This document shows positions 51,806 through 63,000 of a stretch of 64,000 bases of DNA, piece by piece. Both the position numbers and the translations under genes were made by a program. The number at the start of each line of letters is the position of its first letter. The first letter of the stretch is position 1. A model generated the notes under the pieces. That model had not been told where the DNA came from, searched no databases, and saw only the letters and a program-made list of their open reading frames with translations. This stretch comes from Todiramphus chloris collaris (taxonomy: Eukaryota; Chordata; Aves; Coraciiformes; Alcedinidae). The stretch is taken from NCBI GenBank assembly GCA_025345505.1, contig JANVCC010000018.1, forward strand, positions 55,447,656 to 55,511,655. The letters are read 5' to 3'.

Positions 51806-51969
51806 CTCCAAGAGGATGTGTTCGAAAGTTTCTGGAGATTTTCAAAACCTGCCTGTACACGTTTCAGTGCAACCTGCCCTATATGAACCTCCTTTGGCAG
51901 AGGGGTTGGACTCAAAGATCCCCAGAGGTCCCTTCCAACTCCTATCATTCATCATTCTGTGATTCTGTT
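51806..51969 (+). mobile_element. CR1 LINE 3' end, degraded
   Basis: The plus strand carries the CR1 3' terminal order: TTTCTGGAGATTTTCAAAACC (end of ORF2, family motif LEIFKT), CAACCTGCCCT, GGGGTTGGACTC, CCCAGAGGTCCCTTCCAACT and a terminal CATTCTGTGATTCTGT at about 51953-51968. It is short, 5'-truncated and mutated, so it is older than the copies at 3244 and 25022. Confidence 0.87.
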
Positions 51970-51988
51970 TTCCTTCTGAGGAATGCAC

Positions 51989-52095
51989 CCTATGTGCATA
52001 TAAAATGTGAGGGGCACTCTACCCTAGCATATTATTTCAGCCTATGTCCACATAGCATGTGAGGGGCACTCTACCCTGGCATATTATTTCAGCCT
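51989..52095. repeat. 52-bp tandem duplication just downstream of a CR1 end
   Basis: Two adjacent copies with a period of 52 bases (51989-52040 and 52041-52092, with a few more matching bases). The core ATGTGAGGGGCACTCTACCC is identical in both, and the remainder, ending in CATATTATTTCAGCC, has a single A/G difference. The first 15 bases of the unit are more diverged. The duplication lies about 20 bases after the CR1 3' end. Confidence 0.9.
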
Positions 52096-53409
52096 TGGTT
52101 CCACCTGAGAAGAAACCTTCTCAAGTGCATTTCAAGGTGCAATTGAGTTCATACCACAACTCAAATACAAATGCAAAGCAATGAATTTATATCACTTTGT
52201 AAGTGAGCAGGATGGTTTCGGTGCACTAAGGGGTTATGTAGATGAAACGTGTGCAGCATGCATTCCTCCTGCTCTACCACTTTGTCTTTTTTTCCATTCT
52301 GCTAGAGAGATAATTAGGAACCACCCTGGTCTTAGAGAATATGCTTGCCTATAGAATGAAAGTTTACTTTTTCTTCTGGCAGGCCAATTCCCAGTTTTAT
52401 ATGGTTTACCTGCAGTATGCCATATTCCAGTTCTTCTACATTTTACCATACAAGCCTATTCAGTGAAATGTCAATACAAGGTGGACACGTTTGTTCTTGG
52501 TAGGCTAAACCCAATTATATCTACAGGGACATGTGAATAAAGAATTAATTCTTTTTGTATTTGTATTGTATACAATATTTAGTTCAGTATACCTATGAAT
52601 GGCAACTGTCCATCTATGCCATGATATAGTTTTCAAAAAAGAGTGCAATATTATGAAAGATCTAATTATGTATCTCTCCTCATTCATTTTGTGGATGAAG
52701 TCTTTTAAAGTATGTGTGTTTATGGTGTCAGTTCCGCATAAACCTTTTCCAGGGTATAATTCACGTTTTGAAAGTAGCATTGGGCAGAGGGAGAATCTTG
52801 TAGGCATGCACATACTTAGTAAGGAGAGCAAGTTCATTTATATCAGGTTTATTTTTCCCTAGGGTGTCTAGCCACCATCAGTGATTTGTTTAATAATGCT
52901 TTTTAGCTGTTGCTTCAAATCTCACAGCATTACAGTTCTTAAATATTTTGATGTCATTAGCTACCACTGGCTATCTCAGTGTTATACTGAACAAGATAGT
53001 TATACCAAGGTTTTTAGTGTTCTTTTCAGTCATATGTTTTCTTCCTGGATGTAAATTTTAAAGGGGAGTTCTGCTTATCCTACGTACACATTAGAAGTTT
53101 GACATCTTTCTCCTTGACACAGAGTAACCTTCCTTAAGACAAAGCATAGTAAATGCTGTTTGTAGTTGCTTATGTGGACTATGTTTAATATATGTATAAT
53201 ATATACATAATATATGTCATTCCTATCAGAGTTTTTTGGGGTTTTTTGCTGTGTGGATTGTTTAGAATGTATTCTCGATCTGATCTTTTGTTTGCCTTTG
53301 GTTTTTTTGTTTGTTTTTTTTTTTGTATGTAGGCCTTTGCAATTATTGTCTTGAACAGTGCAGCATAACACTGCCCATGACATTTCCTGTTTATGATTCC
53401 TGTTTTCAG
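52096..53409. other. Single-copy DNA with a T/G tract, no gene seen
   Basis: No recognised gene. An AT palindrome (ATGTATAATATATACAT within 53187-53218) and a T/G-rich tract (about 53231-53326) precede the candidate exon that starts at 53410. Confidence 0.5.
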
Positions 53410-53650
53410 CAGCACACAGCATCATAAGATGTGTTCCACTGAAGGATTACAGTCAGTCACCAATGAAGCCTATGAAGGCAATGTCTTTGAGGAGTCACAG
53501 TTAGGTAGTATCCACACCGAGGAGATGTCTCCGACAGGAAGAGAAACTTATGCTGACATCTATGCAGTTGATAGTGTTGATCTTCCCAGAGCCATTATTT
53601 CAAATTGCACTATATTTGAAGATATTAGTGGTCTTTTTCCAAATAAGTAG
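53410..53650 (+). CDS. Candidate terminal coding exon, unknown protein
   Basis: This is the only non-transposon frame with several exon signals together. A good acceptor (TGATTCCTGTTTTCAG, ending at 53409) is followed by an open frame to TAG at 53648-53650. An AATAAA lies 55 bases after the stop. An in-frame TGA at 53378-53380, just before the acceptor, means the frame must begin either by splicing or at ATG 53393. The roughly 79 residues are polar and acidic, without a membrane segment, and contain tyrosine motifs such as NEAYEG and ETYADIYAVD; they end in ISGLFPNK. That composition would suit a cytoplasmic tail. I do not recognise the protein. A chance frame remains possible, because 85 codons is not significant by length alone. 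Confidence 0.27.
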
Positions 53651-53704
53651 AACACAATATTGAAAACAGCTGCAGTTCCAATAAGCAGTAATAATGTTTC
53701 TGTT

Positions 53705-53710
53705 AATAAA
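53705..53710 (+). promoter_or_regulatory. Candidate poly(A) signal after the candidate exon
   Basis: A canonical AATAAA within TGTTAATAAATCTTT, 55 bases after the stop at 53650. Meaningful only if the exon is real; AATAAA is common by chance in this AT-rich DNA. Confidence 0.25.
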
Positions 53711-54594
53711 TCTTTAACCATGGGGATAACATTCTTGATCTCTATTTGAGGGGATGTACCTGTGCAGAGGATGATTATTTGAGTTTCATAGGTGCCTGGA
53801 TGAGAATCACTGGGGATTTAGTCTGTTTATTTATTTATTTATTTTTCTCCATTGATTCAACAAAGAATTTGTGGACAACATGGGTTTGCTTTGCTTGACC
53901 TCTAAATACTAGATAAGTTTATATGGCAAGCTCTGCTCCTTTTAAGACAATAGATATCCCAGTGGAAGTATTCTTAATGTTCTTCTCTGTATCATAGTAT
54001 AAGCTCTTCAGAGCTGTAAAGACTAGAAATCTCTCCTCTAACATAAAGCAAACGCGTAAGTTGTGAGAGATATAATTTTGAGCTAGCACTGCAAAGCATT
54101 CATTTGCAGTTTTGCAGGTAGATGCTTCCTTGTCTGCCTGATACTACCTGTGAGAAAGTACTTGAACTGTGTATGGGTGCTGAGTAATGCTCTAATTCAG
54201 GAAGATATTTTTTACCCTGCTGTGCAGCTGTGATTTGGACATGAGTAATTAGTCCGACATAAGTACACACAAGTTCTATCTTCAGGTTCTGTCCACAAAT
54301 ATCCTTTTGAACAGGTTTTCTTGATAAGGAATTCTTTTTTTTAATTCTAGGACACAGAAGATCATATAGCTCCTGAAAATTACAAAATCATGATAAGCTG
54401 AGACAATTCACTGGGAGGAAGTAGAACAGGGAGAAAAAAAAACAAACAAAACCAACTGTATAACTCCAAAAATTGTTAGCCACATACGAGTCTTTCAAAA
54501 GCACGTGAAGGATGCCTGTAAACATAGTACTTCACCATATTATTCTATCTATTACATATATAATAAAAGTAGGAGTCACTTTATATTTTGACTT
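53711..54594. other. Single-copy DNA, no gene seen
   Basis: Contains a (TTTA)n run of about five units at 53825-53846. Nothing else was recognised. Confidence 0.5.
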
Positions 54595-54770
54595 GTGTGA
54601 ACATGATTGGCCAGAACTGTATGCAGTATTCAGGGTTGAGCCCAGCCAGTGCCTTGTATACCATCTTCAATATTTCCTTTACCAGAGCTAGAGGAGGGTT
54701 TTATTTCCATCTTTGTGCCCATGTTCCCTTGATCACTTATACTTTACTAACCTACCTAATTCTTGTCACC
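54595..54770 (-). mobile_element. Ancient CR1/L3-like LINE relic
   Basis: The plus strand reads GGCCAGAACTGTATGCAGTA, then CAGCCAGTGCCTTGTATA and AATATTTCCTTTACC, the reversed ORF2 thumb region of old amniote CR1/L3 elements. On the minus strand the frame gives LAGLNPEYCIQFWP, corresponding to the family block RPHLEYCVQFWSP. It is short and heavily diverged, with no intact frame. Confidence 0.65.
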
Positions 54771-56099
54771 TTCTATTCTTAAATTTAGAATTTGGGGCAG
54801 AAATTATATTAGTCATTAGCTGATCTTACACTTGTTGCCATTTCTATTACTTTTGCTTCTGTGATCAAATAATTTTTCTGCTGTGATACTCCAAACCTCC
54901 TCTGAATGTTATTCTACTAGAGTAGAAGACATAGCTGTTGTAATTTTTACCAAAATTAACATTGTGGGAGGGGGAGGAAAAAATAAGTGACTCCAGATAT
55001 TCTCAGTCCTTTCTTTTCCAAGCTAGTGTCTATATTTTTGGTGAAAAGGGTGTGAGGGATGGCTTCTGACATCCAGAGAGCTCCTTTTATGGTGCATAAT
55101 CTAATATGGGGCAGTTTCTTAAAATAATAAATATTTTTATTGCCATAAGGCAAAAGCAAATTGAGTGCAAAGAAAATTCTGGGTTTAGTCTTCTGGATTC
55201 TAATTTAAAAATCTTAATTGGAAACTGATATGATTTTTGAAACTGATCATGGTGTTGATGATGAAAATAATTCAGCATCTGGCAAAGTTGATCCACTTGT
55301 ATGCACTTAATGTTTCATTTATGGATTCATTTGTTTTATTTAATTAGCTGGGCTCTTGTACTCATTCCCCTGAACACTGCAATGTGATGTTTATGGAAGT
55401 GCATGTGACCTTGGAGATATACTTCTAGCCATTCTCTTGTCTTCTGAGAATTCAAAATCCATATGGTGCTCTCCAGAAAGGAAAGTGTTTATGCTGCCTT
55501 GATGCCAAATTAGTTGTCATTACATTTGAATAAAAGGTGAACAGTTTGAGGCAAAATCTAATTACCATCTATTGCTGCTTATATTCTTTGTGCAAATTGA
55601 ACATTTACATTTTTTTAATAACAATGCAGAAGATCAAAGTACATCTTTGTCAGTTTTGCTTATTATTGCCATCTATGCCAGTGTCATAAACTCTGGTACT
55701 GACAGACTGACAGAATAGCTAGAGAGCTAATTACTTGAAGTAGGTTTCATGGAAGTTATTAATAAAGTGTTGTTGCAATTACCACATGTGAAAACATGAA
55801 AAGAGTGCTGTATTGGAGCACTTTGCTTCTATTGAAAACTTTGTTTCTTTTGAAGAATGAATGCAACTGAAATGATTTACAGACTTGTAATGAATTTGTC
55901 ACTCAAAGTAATTCATTAAGAAAGTGGATAGCTTACATTTAATGAAAGAAAAATTTCAACTTTTCAGCTCAAAGCATTTAATTTCAAAATACACTTATAA
56001 AAGTGATCAGCATTATTCAAAAATATCTAGTCCTAAAGTAAATATGTTCAATTTGTAAGTAGTCAAGTTTTGTTTAATATGAACTGGTTGCTTGAACAA
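54771..56099. other. Single-copy AT-rich DNA, possible conserved non-coding elements
   Basis: No gene seen. The stretches 55500-55615 and 55740-55930 are free of repeats and rich in ATTA, TAATTACC and CAATTACC words, the texture of vertebrate conserved non-coding elements. This is impression only. Confidence 0.4.
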
Positions 56100-57450
56100 G
56101 CCTACTAGGAGAGCAGAGTTTGATCTCTTCAGGGATCTGCTTGGTAGACTACCATAAGATAAAGCCCTGGAGGAGAGGGGGGCCTAAGAAAGCTGGTCAG
56201 TACTCAATGACCACCTCCAAGACCAGGAGCAATGAATTGCAAAACAGTGTAAGAATGCCAGGAGGTCTGCATGGATGAGCAAGGAGCTCCTGAACATATT
56301 TAGATGCAAAAAGAGAGTCTACAGAGAGTGGAAACAAGGAGAAGTAGCCTAGGAGGAATACAAAGTTGTCCAAATAGCCAATTAGAACTAAATGCGGCCA
56401 GGGACATCAAGGGTAAGAAAAATTTCTATGGCTACATCAGTGATAAAAGGAAGGCTAGGGAAGATGTGGGCCTTCTCCAGAAGGAAACAGAAGACCTGGT
56501 CACAATGGATATGGAGAAAGCTGAGGTACTCAATGACTTCTTTGACTCACTGGCAAAGGCTCTAGCTGTACTGCCCAAGTTGCAGAAGGCAAAGGCAGGG
56601 ATTGGGAGAAGGAAGATTCACCTACTGTAAGTGAAGATCAGATTCGAGGCCATCTAAAGAACCTGAAGGTACACAAGTCCATGGGACCTGATGAGATCCA
56701 TCCACAGGTCCTGAGGGAACTGGTGGGTGAAGTTAAGCTGCTGTGTGGTGCAGTTTACACACTGGACAGAAGAGATGCCATTCAGAGGGACCTGAACAGG
56801 CTTTCAAACCTCAGGAGGTTCAAGAAGGCCAAGTGCAAGGTCCTGCACCTGGGTCAGGTCAATCCGAAGCACAAGTAGAGGTTGGGCAATGAGTGGATTG
56901 AGAGTAGTCTTGAGGGGGTGCTGGTTAATGAAAGGCTCAACATGAGTGGTCAATGTGCGCATGCAGCCCAGAAAGGCAATGCTATTCTAGGCTGCATCAA
57001 AGAAAGTGTGTCCAGCAGGTCAAGGGTGGTGATTCTTCCCCTTTATTCCACTCTCATGAGACCACACCTGGAGTATTGCATCCAGATCTGTAGCCCTGAA
57101 CAACAAGAAGGACATGGACTTCTTGGAGTGGGTCCAGAAGATGGTCGCAAAGATGATCAGAGACTTGGAACAGCCTCTTCTACGAGGACAGGTTGAGGGA
57201 GTTGAGGTTGTTCAACCTGGAGAAGTAAAGGCTCTGGGGAAACCTTATGGTGGCCTTCCAGTATCTGAAGGGGGCCTACAAGAAAGCTGGGAAAGGACTG
57301 TTTGCAAGGGATTGTGATAGGATGATAGTAATGATTTCAAACTGGAAGAAAGTAGATTTAGATTAGAAATTAGGAAGTACTTTTTCACTCTGAGTGTTGT
57401 GAGACACTTGAACAGGTTCCCCAGGGAACTTGTGGGTGCTCCATCACTGG
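56100..57450 (+). mobile_element. CR1 LINE lacking the RT core and the 3' end
   Basis: A plus-strand CR1 with blocks in family order: FDLFRDLLG near 56120-56150, KKRVYREWKQGEVA near 56309-56350, DMEKAEVLNDFF near 56510-56545, and MGPDEIHPQVLRELVGEV at 56681-56734. At that point it jumps directly to KLLCGAVYTLDRRDAIQRDL, sequence that normally follows FADDT. The whole RT catalytic core, roughly 650-700 bp in the family, is missing. NMSGQCAHAAQKGNAILGCI, LMRPHLEYCIQICSPEQQ, and the C-terminal region (frameshifted) follow to CCATCACTGGG at about 57450. The copy ends there without its 3' UTR or octamer end, which is unusual for CR1. Stops and frameshifts throughout make it inactive. Confidence 0.92.
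56681..56878 (+). pseudogene. CR1 ORF2 remnant fused across a deletion
   Basis: A 65-codon open stretch in which RT residues from before the fingers (GPDEIHPQVLREL) are joined in frame to residues after the palm (CGAVYTLDRRDAIQRDLNRL). The junction is near 56734. It then runs through KKAKCKVLHLG to a stop. Because motif A and FADD are both lost, it cannot encode a reverse transcriptase. The frame kept across the junction may be accidental. Confidence 0.85.
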
Positions 57451-60019
57451 GTGTGTGTGCATGACTATGAGGGCCCTTTCTGGTCGTGGTTGTACTTTTA
57501 AATATTTGGGAGAAGCAAAAGGACACAGTGAAGTTCAATGCATTTCCAGATTCAAACAAATAATTGTGGAAATATTTTCTGTTGACTCAGCTCTGGCCAA
57601 AAGAAAAATATTTTCACTGACGTTTGAAATGATGCATTCAAAACAGTTTAAGGCCAAATTTCTAAGCTCTCAGTTTACATTTTGTGGGTCATAGAGCTTG
57701 AAAAAGTTAAACTCCTATTTTCAGTTAATCAAAGGCATGTCCCACAGTTACACTGATGTGCACACTTTTCAGAGGTCAGAAGCTGACGCTGATTTTTCCT
57801 TGAAAATCCTCTCTTGACTGTGGGAGTCTGAAAATGCTGGTGATGGTGTGCTCCACACAGGATGCACTAGCTGAACCTTCCAAGCAGAATTCAGTTTGAG
57901 GGGTTTTTACTTGTAAAGTTTTGTAACAAGGCTGTGTTGAAAAGATTTCTAGAGTGTATTGTGTTCACAGATGGTTTCATCAACAGCTACATTAGTGATG
58001 AGAAGACATATCCTGTTGGGGTGTGCTTTTGCATTAGGACAACATATTTTTTTAAGAGGAGTATGGCTGGTCTTCTCTGTTCTCAACTAGCTAAGAGAAT
58101 TTTCAAGCTGAGCATATTTTATGTGAAGATCAAATAACTGCTAAGTAATGATACTTCTGAAATTGCTCAAGCTTATAGCACTGAAGTTTGCAGGTAAACC
58201 CAGAATTTTCTTGGTAATACTAGATAAATACTATCTTACTTGAGCTCCTGAAAGCCACATTAATATCTTTTATATGTAAAATATGTGACAGAATTATTTC
58301 TTAACATCTCAAATACAACCTTGTAATTGAAATGGATTTTTTTTAATGTGGATTAATTTTAATGAATGACTGGGAGGTCTATCGGAGGGAGGTAGTGTCT
58401 CTGAAGCCTCACTGGGTTAATAAAATTGCTATAAATAACATCTGATCATCTTAAGCCCCTACCTCTCATCATTATCCCAAGATGTTAAAGAACTGACTCC
58501 TGCAGAGGTTTGCTTTCACCTGTTGTGAATGGTCCTGAACATAAATCCTCCACTCACAATGAATGACTTTCAGTAAAGGTTGTAAGTAGTATGTAGTATG
58601 CTAAATCTTTGCTCTCTGTATTTTTGGCAATGAAAATTTGTCTTAATTAAACTGGCACATTTAGACTGGCATTCATGGTTATGCTTAGGTTTTGGTTGTG
58701 GAAGGATGACTGAAGAGAAAAAAAGCGTGCGTCTGTCCTCAGAGGCACAATTTGTGCTTGCTCCATGTATTCCATATAGCAAAAACAGAGAAACTCTCTT
58801 ACAAAAATCACAGAGATTTTTGAAGTGAAAGCAGCAAAAGGTGGTCCAATACAAAAGTGGATTGTAGTTATGTGAACCAGGAGACTTCTTTCTGCAACTG
58901 ACCATTGCTGAGAATGGCCATACGTCCCTCCCTCCACTTCTCTGCTTCTTTAAAATGGAAGAATAGTATTTTTTTTTTCAGAACAACACCAAAAAGCAAA
59001 CAAACAAAAACCCCAACAAATCAACTTAGATAAATGCTAATGAAACAACTGTAGCTTTCATTTTGAAAGCATGAGTTTGACACAAAGAAGTTTATTCCAT
59101 TGCCCAAAATAATGACAAAAAAAGACAGTTTGAAAGATAGCAAGGAACAGCAATCATTCAGTCCGAGGTCTTATACATTTTAAACAATGAACTGATTTAA
59201 GTCCTAGTTTCTATATTCTTTATCTTGGATCATTCTGGCAGACTGCAGTCTGGTCCTATTTAGATTATGCATTTTTTTCTTGTATTCAATTGCATCCTTA
59301 TTATATTCTGTGATTATTGTATTCTGTGGTTTACATCTACATTTTGTTATATATATTCATACTTTCTTGAAAATGTAGCTAAGCATCTTAAATATGTGAT
59401 AATGTGTATATATATGTGCATGGGTGTACATTCACATTTCTGTGCAAATACAAAAATGTAGGAACTCGGAAGGCATCAAAACAGGTTCAAAGTAAGTCAA
59501 ATTAGGTCAAATGTGTTGTATTAGGCTCAGAGTCACAAAGCTAACTCTCTTTTTCTGGCTTTTTTTTTCTTGAAGTCTTAGCTGACAAGTTGGGCATTGA
59601 GTGGCCTGAACAGCAAGAATTACCTGTGCCCACTGAAAATTATCAGTTTCAAATTAGAGATATTTTTTACTGGTGAACAATTGAGCTGACTTGCAGCAGC
59701 AGGGTATGTAAAGGCTGTTCTGCAGTTTAGACATCTTAGTATAAGCTGAGGACTTAATGATGATTCATACCTAAAGTTAGGAAACAGAGTCTTTGTATTC
59801 ACACATCTCTCTGAATGAGAAAGATGTGAACCTTTGTGACAGCCTTGGGGTTGAAACTTTTAAATGCATAGCTCCCTCTGGTCAATATGGACACTACATT
59901 TCTCAAGAAATGTTTCAAGGGTAACTTTTCCCTGGTGTACCTAGTTAAATACCTTCCTTCTCATCTTGCTTTGTTGCGCACTGTACTGCACACCAAATTG
60001 GCTGTATTTCAGTGCTGCC
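57451..60019. other. Single-copy AT-rich DNA, no gene seen
   Basis: No recognised gene or transposon. An A/C-rich tract lies at about 58978-59022, and TA/TG-rich words at 59400-59435. Confidence 0.5.
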
Positions 60020-60096
60020 AAATGTGCACAGTTTGATAAGCGTGTTGTAGCAAATCTTCAGGACGAAAGGCACTGTATAAACGTCAAGTTATTTAC
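60020..60096 (+). mobile_element. Possible ancient SINE/L2-type 3' tail
   Basis: GACGAAAGGCACTGTATAAA followed by CGTCAAGTTATT resembles the GATGAAAGGCGCTATATAAA-type 3' tail shared by ancient amniote SINEs and L2-like LINEs. The preceding AAGCGTGTTG-type sequence is compatible but weak. No body of the element can be delimited. Confidence 0.42.
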
Positions 60097-63000
60097 CCAT
60101 TTTAAAGCATTTTATCCTCCAGAGCTGTAAATCCAGCACCATTTGCTAACACAAAATTAGCTTTTTAATGCTACAGGACCCTCCAACACTAACACATATA
60201 GCAACATCCACATTGTTGCTGGTGGGGAGGCCGAAGGTTGATGTGCCTAGAAGGTGAAGCTTCAGCAATTCAAGTGCTTTATTCACACTGGATTTAGAAT
60301 CGCATTAATAGGCCATACCAGGTCTCAGTTCAGCAGTTCTGTCACCCTGCCTTCACTTCTGAGCAGTACAGACCACATATGCTCGCATAAATATAGTCAC
60401 CACTCACAGAAATCATCAGGAACAGTAAGCATATAAGCAAGGGCAGAATAGGACTCCTGATTTTTTTACTGATAAAGTCAGCATGAGCTAGCACATCATT
60501 TCTGTCTATTACTATATTTGCTTCATAGAAGGTTTATGATTTCTTTTTCCACAATTAGTTGTGGTTGCCTGAAAACTTGAAAAAAATTGTCAGAAAGCCT
60601 CCTTGTTTATTTCCAGCTGGTGATGTATCACACACCTCATGTTTTATCTTTGTTGGTGTTCCATCCTGAATTACACTTTTTGTCAGACTATTTCCTTCAG
60701 CTTTCTGTTGCCTAAATTTTTCTTACTACTCTCACGTGCTTTTTTTTAGAAGAATCAATCAATAGAAAGTGCTTTTAGCACTGGCACAGCACAGTGGTTT
60801 ACTGCAGTGTAGGTGCTGGCTGGTGTCAACACTGCTGACCTTCTACATATTGGGATTTTGGTTAAGCAACAGATATCATGTGGTGCTCCTTTAATGTCTG
60901 TCTTTATGGTGCCTGGGCATGTCTGGAGCTCAGCTTTGTTAATACATGTTTGCTTTAGATTCTGAAAGAAGACCTAAGAATCTTATTTACTGGTTTTTAA
61001 ATGCTTCCCAAAGAATATTTGTTCTCACATAAAGCAATTCTTGTAACAATGTAATACTGAGAAAAAGGAGCACAAAAAAGTATGAAAATACATTTGATCT
61101 TCACTGAATTTGTATTGTTACTTGTATTGAATTTGTATTGTAGTGGGACAGGGTGTTACAGCTTGTTCCTCATTCTTGTCCTGTAGATAGAGTCAGTATG
61201 TTAAAAAGCTTTGGGATAAGGTCTATTTCCCATTCAAGCCATACGCATGAGATTTAAACTCCTGAGACCTAAGCTTCAGGTGGAATTTATTATGAATTTA
61301 GAGCTACCTACAAGTCATAGTTCAAGAAATACTTCCTTGCTGGCCGTATTATAGTGGCCCTATAATTTTTACCCCCAACGAAGTGCAGTTTGGCAGAGAA
61401 GACTGGGAGCCACAGCCACATCTAGTAAGGTAAGAGAGGTTTCTGTCTCAGGTGGAAGACCTCAGCTCTGGGCTTTTTTCAGCTCTCATGGGCTTCAATC
61501 TATTGTGTACCCAATTGCCCCAGCACTCCCTGGCCGTGCAGTTGTGAGCAGTGTGGGAGCATGGTCCACCCCTGGCTGGAATTAGACACTGCACAGCTGG
61601 GAAGTAAAGAGAGAGGAAGAAAGTGACAGGGAGCCTGGCTTCAACAGTCTGCAAAGGATGTAGCATAGATGGCATTCTAGACCAGTTCCTGAGGGTAGGT
61701 GTATGCTTTTCAATAGCACTTGCTTTGAATAAATCAGCATCTTATTAGTTGCTTCTCTACAGCATATTCAGGCAGATTCTTGACTTTGAGACATCCAAGA
61801 GGACTTCAGAGTTAGAAAAAAAGTTTAAACTAAAGTAATACTTATTATAATATCTGTTTCTAATTTGTCTAGTTTGATTAACTATGATTTAGGTCACAAT
61901 TTTTATTACCTGCCTTGTGAAACATATAAGCATGCGTGTGCAGCAGAAGGAAGGTGAGGGCAGCCTGTCATGCACCTGCACTTTTCCAGCAACTGTCCAG
62001 TGTTGAAATTCAAGAAATCAGGCTGGATTCTCCTGTTGTACCGAGAAATCCATCTTTCCTTTACTCAGTTCATCCTGTGCTATTACACTTTTTTTTCTTT
62101 TATATAATTATAGCAGCTATATATCTTTTGTCTTCCTTTATAATTGTAACGTCTGACTGAAATTACAAGATGTCAGTCTCCAGATGGTTAAGATTTTCAC
62201 AGGCCTAAGTTAAGTTGCAAGAGAGAGAAATTTTTTTAAAATATTGTCTTAGAAACTCTAAACAGGATGTAGTGTTACTACACCAGATAGAAATTTTATT
62301 TTATAAGGAAGATGTAGCTTGTCACAAAGCTGTGAGATAAAGCCTCACAAATTCTAGAACCTTCATGCTCTGGTTTTTTTGTTGAATTTACCTAGGATTA
62401 ATGTCTGCAGCGGCAAACAGTAGAAATGAAGAACCTGAATGGCAACTGGGGGACTTCAGGGAGGTTCTATGATGAAAGTTATAGTTTAGTTTTTAGAACA
62501 AAATAAATGATGGAAAAGCAAATAAAAATGACTACTTGAAGTCATCTTTTAAATACCCTGAGAATCAGTGTAAATTAATTTGCGAGATTTATTTAAAATT
62601 AATATTATTTTTTTGACTTCTTTACTTCTTGTCTAATGAAGATAGCTTGACTCCAGAAACTTCGATAAGTGCATTTTGTACAGATATGGGGGAATACAAA
62701 GAATTAGAAGTCATAAGAAAAAGCTGCACTAATGAAATGACTAATATAGGTAAACACAGGAAGTGCTGTTTTGCATTTTGCCTTCTTATTTATTGCTTAC
62801 ATAGACAAGTAAAGGTCATCTTTTGCTAATGGCGTTATAACCTTGGCTTCTTTGCTATCAAAATGTTAAATATTGTAAATAAATGTTTCTGTGAGCAAAG
62901 GATTTTAATTATAATAAATCTTTACATTTTCAGTTTAGCACCAGTCCATTTTCTTTCCATACTGAAGTTCTCACTAATTTATTCATGACCTTTAACTGCT

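Noticed and set aside
45112-61142. Shared phrase (TTGTATTGAATTTGT) near 45118 and 61122, as a dispersed repeat
   Set aside because: The similarity ends after about 25 bases of low-information AT-rich sequence. Chance cannot be excluded.
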